From: Albula goreensis
Lineage: Eukaryota; Chordata; Actinopteri; Albuliformes; Albulidae
Reading direction: 5' to 3'
Assembly: GCA_022829145.1 (NCBI GenBank)
Contig: CM040761.1
Coordinates: forward strand, 20,305,745 to 20,369,744
Length of the DNA: 64,000 nt
Below, one piece after another: positions 35,199 through 49,241 of this stretch. The first letter of the stretch is position 1; the number at the start of each line of letters is the position of its first letter. The notes beneath the pieces were generated by a model. That model ran no database searches, was not told the DNA's origin, and worked only from the letters and a program-made list of their open reading frames with translations. A program made the position numbers and the translations under genes.

Positions 35199-35316
35199 GA
35201 ACACAGATCGCTATCATGCTCCCTACGCAGGGAGCAGCTTCAGCACCATGCTGCCGGCGGGAGGCCTCTCGCTCCTCCACTTTGGGGTGCTGCCAATCCT
35301 GGAGCCCCCTGACAAG
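35199..35316 (+). other. Orphan exon-like segment, 39 open codons
   Basis: A strong acceptor (CCGGCCTCTCCCCGCAG) precedes 118 bases ending AAG/GTATCA. Read from the second base it is open for all 39 codons, beginning NTDRYHAPYAGSSFS and ending LPILEPPDK. Third positions are G/C-rich, unlike the surrounding desert. I do not recognise the peptide and found no convincing partner exon. It may be an exon of an unrecognised + strand gene, or a G+C-rich regulatory block that is open by chance. Confidence 0.3.
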
Positions 35317-38300
35317 GTATCACACCTAGCCTCTCCGAGCCTATTGATGAACATTTTTTGGACTTCCCTGGCCAGTCTGGGACCCCTGAATCATGATGTT
35401 CTTTCCCTACATTAGCACTGCCACCGCTCCCACCTAACATGCGGTGAGGGACTCTCCTGATTTTCAGCGCTGCAGCGTTACGCCCATGCACCGGCATTCC
35501 CTTTCTTGGTTTCTGACGGTCTTGTGACAGCTGGAAGTCTAGCTGAGTTAATGCAATTGATGCTGTTGTCTGTGCGTCTGTGTCAAATTTGGCATTACGC
35601 CCACAGAAGGACGTGCCCCTCCTTGCACACCCCTGCACTGGACTCTTGACTTGGTGTCTGTGATCGCGGACCTGTTTTTCTGTCCTCCCCATTTCATGTC
35701 TGGGTCCTAATGACATCCTCATGGCAGCTGGGGGAGTAATGTGCTGAATTGTGACAATAATGACTGTGAGGCTTGAACCTCTTAATTAAAGCTAAATACA
35801 TTTCATGGAACCATTATTCTGATTTGTTCAGATTAGTCAATGCTTGACAGCTATTGGTCAGCAGATGAATACATCAGGTGGCTCAGAAGGCTCTGATTGG
35901 CCCAGGAACATTTAAGAAAAGAACAAATTTTGCAAACGATGGACCCACTTATCCATCTGAGAGAAGAGGCTGAGAATATTTTTGTCACAACAATACGAGA
36001 CTTTTCCTGCTAAGCGTCACAAAAAATAATCCTGATTTTAGCATGGTGTGGAATAAGACAGTGATTGCAAGATTTTCAGCTGCCACATCATTTCAGTTCC
36101 CTCATGGCCATTTTAGGGCATATGGTAATGAGTAATAGGGTGTTATTGTAGACTAATTACACCTGTTCATCAATGCACACAGGTCTAAGGTCATTCAGGG
36201 CTACACAAGGATGTATATGTGTGTGCACGTTTACCTGTGTGTGCACACATATGTGTCCCTGTGAGTGTGTGAATGTTTGCGTCAGTCCATATATGCTTGT
36301 GTGCGTGTGCGTATGTATGTGTGTGTGTGCGCATTAGGATGTGTTTGCACTTAATAAAGCCTGTGACTCCTGGATCAGTCTGGAGTTTGTTTGTTGTGCT
36401 GGTATCTAGGACCGAGGTGGACTTCGAGCTCCTGATTTGTTTGCTTCTTACAGGCTAAATGGTGGTGGAAACAGTGGGTACGAACATCCCTTTAAAGAGA
36501 TGGCCTCATTAAAACCTCTGTCTGTGCCCCTCCCTCTCTCCACTGTCACCTTAAACCAGGGGGTATGCAGCTCTGCTCCTGAAATGCCATATTGTATCCT
36601 TGGTTCTGATGTGTTTCAGAATTTATGAATTATATTGCGGTCATTGTTCAGCTCAAGAGTCCACACATTAGGCTTCGATTTTATTTTATTATGCATTTTT
36701 ACATCAGCTTGTCCAATAAATGAACAATCTGCTCCACAAAGGAGATAAAATAAAAATTGCTGGGCCCATGGAAGTAGTCTAAAGACAGGGCTGGCATGGG
36801 CAGAAGGACACCTTCTGACAGCTAGGATGAGTTCACCTTATTGCCTGCTTTGTTTTTCTCCAGTTACCTAGCCCATGTTTTTGTTTCCTTTGTGCATGAC
36901 CGTACACACATCGCTGTTATCCCAGTTCCTTTGGCAGAAACACCATTATTACACATGCCTTGGGTTCTGAGGGGCGGGGCCATATCATCCACCCTATCAT
37001 GGAAGGCAGTGGTGTGAAAATCAGTGGCATGGAGGCCCAGCTGTGTGCTGGTATTTACCCCAGCCTCTGCTCTCGATTAGCTCCATTATTTGCTAAATTA
37101 GCCCTGTTGGTTTGCACATAATGCATGTGAAATAAGTTATTAATGTTGCCTAAATAACAACCATTGCTTATGTTCTGTGTTTCAACAGAGCTACATGCAT
37201 ATAACTGAATGAGAAATTGGGTCAATTAGAGCAGCATTAATTAGTTGTAATGAAAGCCAGCGTAAACAAGAGTCTCCGTGGCACTGAGTTTGACAGCAGC
37301 GGTGCAGAGCCTGTGTTGTATCGAGCCGAGTGGGACCTCACTGCACTGTCAGGTCATCGGCACAGAGCAGCATGTAGCGGTCATTAAGGAGGGAATTATG
37401 TCATCTGTCCGCACCGTCACAACAGGTCCTCTCACCAAGTGTTGGTGAGCAAAGCTAAAGAAAAAGCCCCAGCCCACTTGGATGAAATTCGGACCATGTC
37501 ATTGTGTATTCTGGCGAATAATTGATAAAGCATCGCCTCGGAGGCTGCATGCATGGAAGTGTGGGTCGTCACAAACCCACAAAATGGCCATGTGGATGAG
37601 ACAGGTTTATGTCTCGATCCCCATGGAGCACAGGGAAAAAGTGATAATTAAATGGCTAAATAATGTTCACCTCTGTAACAGCAGGATCACATAATGGTTG
37701 ACAAGCAGTTTGCCAGCTGAGCTGTGCAGTCATTGTGCCAGAGGAGCACATAGTGTTTCAGGACAGCAGGAAGAACTTCTGTGCTTAAATTAACCAGGGT
37801 GGGGGTGCAGAGGGGCTCACTTTTTTGCTCAGTGGGACATGGGCCTACCTAGTCCATACTACAACCGTTTACATGGTGTTGAACAGCGGTTGTTGGGGCT
37901 GTATAAGTGGAATGGAACAGAGGCATAGAGGAGTTGGAAAGCACCTTCAAACTAGTGACAGGAGAATGAGGCACCATAGCAACAAAAATGGGTGGATCTA
38001 CTGTACCGGTAACGTGATGCTCCCATTCACCCATCTCTGCTGTAAGGCAGATGTGCTTTCACAGATGTACGGTATAAGTCACTTCTACGTGCTGGTAGAT
38101 TGCAGCATTCGTTGAAGAACTTCTGTTAGTGAAGCCTGCTGCTGGCAAGTGACAATCAGCGTAATTAACTTAACCTGACATTCTCCCTCAATGAAACACC
38201 AGTGTGGATATTTGAAGAGGTTTATTGATAATATTCTGGAGGATTGTTCGTGAAAAATATGTGATAACATTTACTTTAATGCTAGTAAATAATGCCTAGA

Positions 38301-39060
38301 GAAGAATCCTTACCTGTCTGATTAAAAGTATATATTTTTTTTTTATTTTATTTTATTTTTGTGGCTATGCCATTGTCAGACTGCAGAAACTTACAATTTA
38401 CATCAACATTCACATGAGGTGTTTATTTTCATGTTCCCTTTCCAGTTCTGATGGAGGTGGAGAAGAAGGGTATGAATTAAACTCTGTGGCATATTCCCCC
38501 AGACCCACTCTTTCCTTGTGTTGATTGTGAAATCCCCCAAGGTGAAGTGTCTGGATATACTCCTGTGTCTGACAAAATTTACCCTCTTTGCGGTGCTAAA
38601 CTAAGTGTTAAGGGTGTCTGGAACAATGACTGCCATTTTGTTCATAGCGTAAATCAATGGTGTCTGAGGTTTATGTACTTCTGGCAATGGTTCTTAATTA
38701 TTTAATGCAAGTTGTTGATTGGGCGAGTGATTTTAATCACTTATTGTTCCAGCAATCATTGCGCTGTTAGACATACGATAAGAGGTACCTGTTAAGAACC
38801 CCCGCTCTCAACTTGATGTAGTGTCGATTATTAGCCGCTAGAGGGAGACTTTGCTAGAAAATGGCCTTTTCATGAGGAAACCCACTTAAACGAGTAATTA
38901 GCTCCTTAAATTGCATTGTGGCACAAATTAACTGCAATTAAGTTCACACTTAAACGGCCCTTTTATGTTTTTATCTGTTTGTCAAGTGAGTTTTGCAGTT
39001 ATAGTTAGAAAGCTGTGAAACTGAAAAATTAATTAATTGAAGAAAAAATCATCTTAGCCA
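35317..39060. other. Gene-poor interval with homeodomain-core-rich blocks
   Basis: No gene was seen. The stretch at 37060-37480 is non-repetitive and full of TAATTA/ATTAG/TTAAT cores; 38690-38970 carries two CACTTAAACG words (NK2-like cores) about 75 bases apart and several TAATTA/AATTAA cores. Both resemble developmental enhancers. Two 24-base exon-like segments (36454-36477 and 38446-38469) are described under findings. Confidence 0.45.
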
Positions 39061-39241
39061 GGGTCTGGTTCACTAAACCATTTATTACGTGCGAAACTGT
39101 TTTGCTGGTGCAAAAAAAAAAAAAAAAAAAACTCAGAGTCTGTGATTGGTTGAGGTCGTTCATTTGCTCTAATCAAAAATCAACTGAAATTACATATACA
39201 GACATGTTAACATGTGCTTAAGGCTTTGATATATCTGGCCC
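39061..39241 (+). mobile_element. Dispersed inverted-repeat element, copy A (about 181 bp)
   Basis: The ends read GGGTCTGGTTCACTAAA and TGATATATCTGGCCC, imperfect inverted repeats. Direct comparison shows it matches the reverse complement of 59535-59712 along its length, including TGGTGCAAAAAA, TGTGATTGGTTGAGGT and ATTTGCTC. This copy carries an expanded A tract of about 19 bases near 39112-39130. The flanks are CCA on the left and CTA on the right, compatible with a decayed 3-bp target duplication. No coding capacity; probably a MITE. Confidence 0.7.
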
Positions 39242-41832
39242 CTAGAATCTAATTTTTAGATGTAATGTATTAGGTGTTTAAGCATGGTACGACTACCCGA
39301 AATATGTATTTCGAGATTTATTTCATGAAATTCTTATTGCAGAACATTGTTTGACGTTTTACTTCAGCAGAAGCCAGCATAGTTTTATCCGACAAACTTA
39401 AATAATTACAAATAAAAACAAAACACAATCATGAAGCGTTTTCATCTTTCAGAAGCTTTCTGCTCATAATTTGTCCTTTGGACCTACTTCTCCGAAAAGT
39501 TTATACTCGTGGAAATCTTTCTGAACTTTTTCAATCATGCTTAATAAAAGCAATCACGCATATTACGGAACAGTTTCGCCAGTCATCCTCATGCGGTCTC
39601 TTGTTTTGTTGCTAACTGGGTCGATCAAATTCTTAAGCACTCCCTCTTTCCTTTCAAACGCGAGTTCAGTTTCTTTTTATTCTGTTTATATTATCATTTG
39701 TAAATCTTAGCAGAAGTGGACCTTAAGGCACCAGGGGTAACCCATACACACGCTAATGAAGTATTTACAGATAATTCTAACTGTCAAATACTTCAGCCCA
39801 ATGACATAGTGCAGAATTCTGGCGCTAACAACTCGCCTTCTCTCTTCCACTTTCTCCTTCCATCTCTCAGGTCAGGAGTATTTAATTTCAGGTAAAAAAC
39901 TTTCTTCATGGGTATGGGGTGGGGAGAGGGGGAGGGGGTGGGGGTTGGGTTGCTACCAGACCCTTACCATTTGCAAAATAGAATGGGAAAATCAGCATTC
40001 TCTTACTTACATATCATGACCCTGGAGGACTTAACTCTAAAACAGGCGTAAGAAGATTACTGTTATTCTTAATGAACGCCATATAAAACAAATCAAAATG
40101 TTATATGTTATGTGCTAAAACTTTGCTTACGTTTGACGGACAGTCCGGAAATATGATAGCATTTCGTGGCACGGAACGTGGTTTAACTATTGAAATTCGT
40201 ATCTCGTCAAATAAAAACAGATTCTGACCCATTCTTCCAAATTGTAGTTCTAAATACAGACTGATTTTCGTTGCTAATAAGAACTCCCTTGTATTTCTAA
40301 AACTAAAAATAAGTAGGCTAACCAGAGGGATTGGCTGTGATTTTTCTTGCGTCAAAATAAGAATGTCGTTGCAACACTTAGGCAATAATTAATTTGGGGG
40401 TTAGGCCTACTTTGGATAGGGATCTGACATTATACGTATTTTGAATTCCAGTTAATAAATAAAATAGCATGCGTTCATGCTTTACGGTTTACTATTGCAA
40501 TCGTCATTCAGCCAGTTGACGTGTGAGGGTTGTTTTTTTTTATTTTAAACAATAAAATTAGCAGAAGATTGTAATTAATGTGTTGTAATGTGTAATGTAT
40601 ATAAATCGCATTTTTGGTCCAGTATTTCTTGTAAATTATGTTCAAAATTGTTTCAGTTCTATAGCAACGTTGTTATGAGTTTCGATTGGTGAGACAGAAA
40701 CATTGCTGACTTTTTAAACATTATGATTTAATGAGATAATGTGTAACTGGTAATAGCTTGATATATCATTCGTAACATGTAATAGTATGAATTGTAATAT
40801 GAAACATACGACCATTTAATGTTGCTTGTCTTTTCTGCATAGCCTATTATTTAGATTATAATGTGCTATCCGTTTATTACAAAAACTATTATTATCTGCT
40901 GTTATTAAGTTGAAATGGTTGTTGAATAGCGTGCAGTATATGTGGAATTTGATATTTGTCTTTTATTAAATGACTTAAATTAAATGCTAGTTTCAACTGC
41001 AGACTGAAATCAAACCTTAAATTAAAATGAATCTTTGTACAGTTTAACGTATACGATTAATTGATTGTATTAACCATGCTTTCCTTTGAATTATTCCAGC
41101 TCTTAAGTTTAGCCTGCTGTACAGTTAATTGAGAGAATCGTGTTTGTAATTTATCTCAGACGTTGTAATTTAGTTTAAATGGAAGATGTGCCTGGCTCCG
41201 TAAAAGTAGGCTCAGTGTGTAGCTACTGCTAAATGATTGGTTAATTATTAAAATAGGGGCTCAATGTGACTTCCATTTGCTAGTGTTCGAGTGAGGAAAT
41301 CAAGCAAATCGTTTCCAGCTCAGGTAACACCATTATTGTTTAAGATTTTTTTTTAATCAATGACGAAGAGACACATTCTTAAATGGGTCACTTGGGTAAT
41401 GTATCTATTCACATTTAGGACAAACGTAGTTATAGCCAACAATTTCATCTGGGTCTTTATCTGCAAAATATCGATCGAAAAATAGTACGCTGTGTAGCCA
41501 CGTTAATAGCAGCATGGCCTTTTAATTTGTGTTGTTCATGACAGAATTGATCAAGAGATTGCATTGCAGTATTCATAATTGACCATAGTAGTTATTATTA
41601 AAATATTTCGCAAAGCAAATGTTTAAAGAATACGGTTTCAGGTTTCGGTGATGTTTGAACTTTCTACTCCTGATGAAATCTAACGTTGGATATGCCAACA
41701 TTCGTTAACTTTTGCATAAAATTGAATTTATCATTGTAATTTACTGGCAACATAAATTTGCCATTATGTATTATTATCGGCTGTATAATATATATATAGC
41801 TGCAAATGTGTGTGTGTGTATATATATATATA

Positions 41833-41894
41833 TATAAGCTTGTATGCTAAATGAGTTAATTATATTTATAAGCTTGTATGCTAAATGAGTCAAT
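41833..41894. repeat. 34-bp-period tandem duplication beside a (TA)n tract
   Basis: A 28-base word beginning TATAAGCTTGTATGCTAAAT occurs at 41833-41860 and again at 41867-41894 with one mismatch. A (TA)n tract lies immediately upstream at 41820-41836. This is a local tandem duplication. Confidence 0.85.
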
Positions 41895-44806
41895 TTCATT
41901 TTGGTGCTAAGGTGTGAAGTGGCGGGGTGTTTTTAGTTCTTAGTCCTCAGTGTCATCTGATCTCCAGTGTCATCCTTTTTTAAGAGTCGTGATGTCATTA
42001 CAGATTGTCAACAGTTTCCTCGTGCTCTCTCTGTACTCTTGACGAAGCTCGCATGTCAGTGCTGACTAGGTTACAGCCTTACAGAAAGCATTTTACTTAG
42101 GGAAAAAACTTTTGAACCAACAACGACTGTTTTCAAATCAGTGCAAAATGTCATCAAATCGAAACAAAAGCATATTTTGTTGTTTTACCACAGTTTGGTT
42201 GGACATTATTTTTCTGATGGTAAATTTGAGAAGCCCACGAAAGGCTTTTGTAGAGCAGTGCTATGTAGCAATGACTGTTAGTCTTATAGCACGAAGCGTC
42301 TCTGTGGCAGGTATGACTTGACGGCTCTGCAGGCAGGTTTAATCGGAAACGCAAGCAGATAGGTGTGCGGGGCAGAGCTGGGTACAGTGGGAGCCAATAG
42401 CTGTCCTGTAGTTTTCTCAGACCTGGAGGAGCGGGAGAGCGCTGACAGCCGCACTTAAGAGGGGAGCGATTAGTTAAAAATGGAGTAGCGACGCTGTAAT
42501 GGACTGAGAGTCATGACCTCTGTATGGAAGCAATTTTGAACGAGTCGGAGGTGCACGAGAGCAGCCACCGGTCCCTTATTTGAGAATCGTTTAAAAGACA
42601 AATTAATCTTTACCGGCAACTAGATACACCCTTTCAAAATAAGCTATTAGATGAGCCTCTTTAAAGGTCGGTTAAATATATATACACATATATATATTTA
42701 TATTTTTCCAAGTCGACTATAGATGACATAGGTTTTGGGAAAATGACCAGCACTGTACCAAACGCCATTCTAGTTGTCTTCTGTACCCGGGTAGGCCTGA
42801 ATGCCCGGTGAGAATGGTTGGTTACTTCTTGAGAATGATTTTTTTCACGTGAAATGTTTTTTTTTTTTAGCCTACAGCATAAAGCTCAAAGCTCGATAGA
42901 CCATCGCCCCCGCTAACTGGCAACAGTTCACGAAGGTCTCCAAAAATAATATAGTTTTATGTGATAAATGTGAACCCTTTGAGCGCTGAGAGACATGTTT
43001 TGCTGTTGTTTGTGTAGCTTTATTGCTGCACCCTTTTTTAACATAGTCCCGACAATATAGAAAAAGACAATATATTATCCAATTTCCCCTGGCTGCACAC
43101 CGAGTTTAAAGACCCATATAAATTAATGATTACTCTTGGGGAATCAAACACCAATGAAATCCGTTGATTAGAGTGTGATTGAACTTGATTGACTTGTTTG
43201 ATAGGTTCTAAACTACAGGTTGGGGGCACGGCATAGAAGCTAAAAGCTAGTGGAATGTTGCCAGGGATGATTTGATGTCACGTGGGAAGTTATAAACTGG
43301 CCCCACTCTTCAGAGCAACGGTACATGATTGGATCGAGGAGCTATTTTTTTCATACTTAATGTAATTTTCAAACCCAAACAATGATGATGGCTGTTTGGT
43401 ACTTGAACATTTTCAAAGGATTCTTGTTATAATTAAGAAACGAAAGACTTGTGCGTCGAACTTGTGCATCTTTCAAGAACTAGCCTGCAGCTTGGAGCTT
43501 TGTGTTTACTGTCCCTGACATGTCCAATAGGTTGTGGCAACAAAAACATTAAGTAAACTGCACTAACGCCTTATTATTGGCAATGGTGATGTTAGGCTGT
43601 CAATAGTCTTCCACGAATAAGTGACGGAGAAATTTCCTGTAGTTGAAATTTAGGCCTATGCTGCATCGTAAGACTGTGGGTGATACATTTGCGGAATATT
43701 TAAGCAACAGTACAAACTTTTGGTCGTTGGAAGGGCAAAGTTGTGTCAAGTCATGGGGTATGGCACCAGCAGCCCCCGGGGTTTGGAGTCTTGTTTAATT
43801 GTATTGTTTAATGGTAAAAGTGCAAGTCAGATATTTGGAATTTAGCGGTTAAATAAAACTCAAAGTTCAGGGAAGTCAAGCATGTTGGCTTCCTCGCACC
43901 CAGGAGTACAACATCTCGCAAGCCTGTAATACCCATGCTATTACACTCAAGAACCTCATAGTATGAATTAATAAATATAATTTTTGAAAAAACAAACGAA
44001 AAAGGTATGTAGATTAATTTAAATGTCCTTGCACAGCATCACAAAAGCAAACATAATTTCAGGTAAAGTCTTCGTTAGCTTCATTTGAGTATGCTCCAAA
44101 ATTTAATATCCGTACTAAAATAGGGTTCTGTGCTCGCAATGATATGGGAATACAGCCCAACACCACCAGAGAACCGTTGAAGAACATTTTTTATTATTGC
44201 AGTTACGCCATGAATTGAATGTCACAAATTATAGTCGTTTTCCACACATACTTTGGAAACATTTCTTTCTTAGTAACAATAAAAACTAATAAGTGTTCAT
44301 GTCTTGTTGGAATAACTGGACAAACCTCTTAAACATTTCAATTTCAGTGTACGAAATCAAAAACTAAGACTTCAGTGGAAATATAAATGATATTTTTTGT
44401 CTTTCTTCATAAAATTTTGACAAAAGGTGCGATCTTAGCGTGCATTGAATAACTTGCTAAAATTGTGTCATACCGTGCAAAAAAAAAACATTTCTTTTAG
44501 ATTCGTTTAATTGTATTTTCGTCATTGAGTTGAACGATAACATATTGGTTCTGCCTTGCGTATAGTCTCTTTCATTTCTAATTAAAAGTGATTTAAGCCA
44601 TGGTCTGTGGAGGGAATGGAATATCTTTGGCTATCAGACCCAAGACGGAAAGGGCCTTTGCATAGAGCATTAGTAGATCATTTAATAAACATTGGCGAAT
44701 TGCATTCGTGAAAGATCATTTGAATTATGTACCAGATGTTATCCAGAACGAGAAATACGAAATGACCTTTTCACTGACAGCTTTTTTCAGCTGTTCAGAA
44801 GAAAAA

Positions 44807-44938
44807 AAATAATAGTAACAATAATAATATTATTATAATTATTATCGTTATCATTATTATTGTTATTATTAATTATTAAATTTGACATATAACTATAATA
44901 ATTTGTATTCTTTTTGCTATTATTATCATCATCATTAT
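44807..44938. repeat. Imperfect (ATT)n/(AAT)n-rich tract
   Basis: Trinucleotide-rich A+T sequence of TAA/ATT units with interruptions. It yields a spurious Asn-rich reading frame on the minus strand. Confidence 0.75.
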
Positions 44939-46956
44939 GGGGTATTATTAATTTGAAATCGGAGGTATAATTCATGTACACTTTCATTTATGTTAATTGT
45001 TTTGCTGTACATTCATTGAAAAATGAATTTGGTAAGAGGAAATTGGTGTCATTTTTTAATAGTAACAATCCAGTACCGTCACTCATATATGAGAGTAATT
45101 GTTACAACAGCTCTTCAGAAGCTTCTTTCATTAGCTTCAATCAGTTTTAGGACTGCATGTGTACTTAATCGCATTTAACAAATCCCCTGATTTATCAGTT
45201 ATAGGCAAGTTTAAATGAGGAACTGGGGTCCACTGGTGAAGTCAAGTGGTCCTGTCAGCGCGTGATAATAGTGATTTCTCCTCTCGTGGCTTCTTGCTCA
45301 GGGGAACATGGCCTTTTGCTGAAGCTGAACATGGACGGTGAGAGTACTTTTTCCTCAAGTCTGGAAAAACGCACCAGTCAAAAGGAAGTAAAAAAATCTC
45401 TGTTAATGTCGTGGGAGGTCTTACAGACTTCATTTCACCTGTGTTAGAAACCAGTTGATTATTGCAGATAAATCATAATTTGTTTAGTTTCATGTACATT
45501 AGTGTACCCCCTTTTTGAACGGTGTACATGTAGAGCATGCGCAATAAAATCTGTCAGAGCTATGTAAGAGCTGTAATAATACTGTAATAATGTGAGCATT
45601 TCCAAGTAGACATGCACTGCGCCAATTTTACATTTCATTATTGCATTTAACTTTGTTCAAGTAACCTGCCTTCAAATGTAAGGCCCCATACCTTTTAGGT
45701 ATTGGACAGGCTCATGTCTTTATTCTTAATTAGCATAATATGTCTATCCAAAACGACAGAATATTTCCCTGAAGTGTCTTTTCAAGAAATATATATTTCA
45801 ATTAGCAACTGGAATTCTGTGAATATTTAATGTGTAATGGGACCTGGATGATCTTCTACATCAACGGACAGAGACACAAATAAGATAGAAATAGGCTATT
45901 TGTACAGACCTTAAACTTAATAAGAGTACATCACATGCACACGTGATGTGTTTGTTCTATGGCAACATTTCTCAGTCTTGCTGATCTACATAATTTTCGC
46001 AAGTGTTGTTATTAATGTCAACACATACATGAAGCAGGCTGATAACCTGATCTGCTTTCATTATCTTCCTTTTCATTTTCACTTGGGATACTATATGCGT
46101 AATACTGTCGAATTCCGACGAGCACATCTACTGCAGGTGCGCGAAACAGTGGGACCACGGCGGAACAGCCATTGTGTTTCAAAGCCATTTAAGCCTCTTT
46201 CCACCTAATTTTCCGAGGGATACATACATTTTAATGATAATATATAAACAGTACGGGCTATATTTAGGCAACAAATTTGTCGATTTTAAATCTAGCATCA
46301 TCTGCAACATCATGGGTTTTGATGTTGAGCCTGTAATACCATTTTTGGACGCCAGATAGTGCTGTTTCTACATAAAAACTTCAGGCTTCTTGAGAAGCGC
46401 ACAGGGTTGATGTTGCATTACCATTCATATGCACAAGCACAGGCAGCTACAAGCAGCTTACCTTTGTTTACTATTTTAGTGGCTCATAGCATAGACTATG
46501 TTTAATTTCCCATTGAGGGAAAACTAATGCATGCATAGTTGTGTGTGTCCGACTTTTTGTTATTTTTGACAACCACTTCCAAGTCACCGGGCTTCAGAAG
46601 ATCAGATTTGAGAACCAATAATTTAGCATCAGGTTGATAAACTCCAGATGCATTCTCCGTTTAAATTATTCCATTGACTTTGTGCATTTAAATGAGCTTC
46701 GCGCCGGAGGTCTGCATAGAATCACCGGTTCATTTCCAATAAAATCGCATTGGTTTAGATGTGAAATAAAAAGCTCTTGTTCTTATTGCGAGCCGGAGAC
46801 TATGCTGTACAATTTAAGCGGCCAGTGACGCAGGGGGGCCTCGCGCGATGACACGATGAACCTGGAGCTTATTCGGTCGACTCGTGCAATCTCTCCAGAC
46901 AGGACAGGTCTCTTTCAGCAATATAAGGTGCAGGGCCGTTGCTTGGGATTCTGTCT

Positions 46957-47060
<104 letters not shown>

Positions 47061-49104
47061 CTAAACTACCAAGTAATTATTATTCTGTTTTACCAATGCT
47101 TCCTGAATTTTATACCATTTGAAAAATTTAATAACATCCTACTAATGTTTTTACTTGTTTTGAAGTATTGTATAGATCAATATTTTATAGGCCCTCGGTA
47201 TCCTGAAGTTCTGCGTTTGTTTTAGGCCAAGTGCTGCAGAGCGAGAAGAGGAGGGGAATAATTACTTTGCTTCTGTTTTACTTCTAAGTATTCGTCTAAT
47301 TTTAGATTCCCAGATTCCCAAAGAAAAGTAAAACAGAGAATGCAGAGGGGGAGCTTGGGAGATGTGCGGGCGCGAGAGTCCCGGACAAGCGGTTAATAAT
47401 TCAGCAAAACCACGCAGCTAACGAATGCCTCTGCACGCGGACATGAAGTGCACATCCGTCACATTCCCTTGAGCAAATACACCATACTCTTGTAACCCCC
47501 TTCCTCATAACTAAGACAGTGGAGATCATTCACTAAACCACTATTTACTTTCCTTACCGGTGATGACTTTTCCATTAATTCGTCCGCTATATCGTTCACA
47601 CCTTTTTGTTTTAGGAAAAGGAATTGAATAACTCCAGATGAAATATTTTTATATGTCTTCATATTTATTCACCCTTAAATTACCATGGGGATGTACCCAC
47701 AGAAAAGGGCCTTCATCCGTTCGCTATTCTAGAGTGTAGCCTACATGTAGATAAATTTAAAAAAGATTTTAAAAAGAAGCTGATAATGTTCATGTATTGT
47801 TTGTTTTTGTATTATTGGCTCTCACAGCTGTACGGGATTTTTTTTCTTGAAAAGTAAAAGCACGCAGAAGGCCACTTCGTATCTGCGCTGAAGACACGAA
47901 TTTAACAGCAGGTAGTCGGCACCAGATAATTAAATATTTATTTCCCACGTATCTTTTTGCATTTTATAAAGGAGAACCGGTTCCCTCGTCGCCTGTGAAT
48001 CCATATTTATTTATTTTTCCTTCTGTCTGGATAAACAGACACCTCTGCTTAGCTCACCTGTGCGGTACTTCAGCTCAACCTCCGCTGAGACTGCACTCTG
48101 CGGACTCCACTCACACGGAGAGGGGGAGGTCGTATGGTCTGTACACACAAATGACAACTTTAAAAACTGTCTGCAAAAAGGTAACAACCGTAGAGCCTAA
48201 CTGATAAATAATAATTGTAGCACAGTCTTTATTATTACATGTACATTTCTTAATATAATTAATACACCGTATAATGCAGTTTCGCAGTCACAATAAAACA
48301 ATTATTACTCTCCTGAAAATTCTCATATTGCTTACAACAGTAATATGGCACCACAAACAATATTACCATTAAAACTGCTACTACCAGTCAAACTGATAAA
48401 ACATTGTTGAATTAACAGTACGCTGTCGGTTGTTGTTCTTATTATTAATTTAAAACTGTAGTCAGAAATAGTTTTAAAAGTAATCCTATTTACGTGAAAT
48501 TTTTTCGTAAATTAGGGATTAGAAGCTATGTAGGGATATTAGTTAAAATGCCCTAACGTAATTATTGTGGGTTCACTCAGTCGTCTTGAACCATTTTACC
48601 CGAAATAAATTTTATTTTGAATGCCGAATTGCGGTGGGGACATTTTAGGCTAAGAGGCCATAAAAACTAGATGCCTGCGTAGCAGTTACTGTGTATAAGG
48701 CAGAGACAGAATGCGAGATAGGAATGAATTTGTGACGATTCTTTCATCCCGCCAGGAACCACAAACACGTCGTTTTAGATGTCTCCCTTTTTGTCTTTTA
48801 TAAAACGAAGGTGGTGTCTTTCTAACGTGCAATTTGAAAAGGGGATAATTTTAGTTTGCAGTTAAAATAGTTGTTGGTGTAACAAATTATATGTAAGACT
48901 AGGTCACGGCACGGTCTGAACTGTAGGATAGACTAAATAAATACTTTTCATCATCCTCATAAATCCTTCCCTTGTCTGTCCCGACGTCTTTAATTTATCA
49001 TAGACTCAAATGATACATTCATGTCAGTCATTTACGGAAAGAAGAAAATAAAAGCATATTAACACAATTAGCGATTTACTCGCCTGATTTTATAAACCTT
49101 CACA

Positions 49105-49182
49105 CTCTCTCTCTCTCTCTCTCGCTCTCTCTCTCTCACACACACATGCGGTCTGTCACCTACGCCCCCAACCCCCCATCCA

Positions 49183-49238
<56 letters not shown>
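49105..49238. repeat. (CT)n and (CA)n microsatellites
   Basis: A CT run with one CG interruption at about 49105-49138 is separated by about 45 bases from a CA run at 49187-49238. Confidence 0.9.
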
Positions 49239-49241
<3 letters not shown>

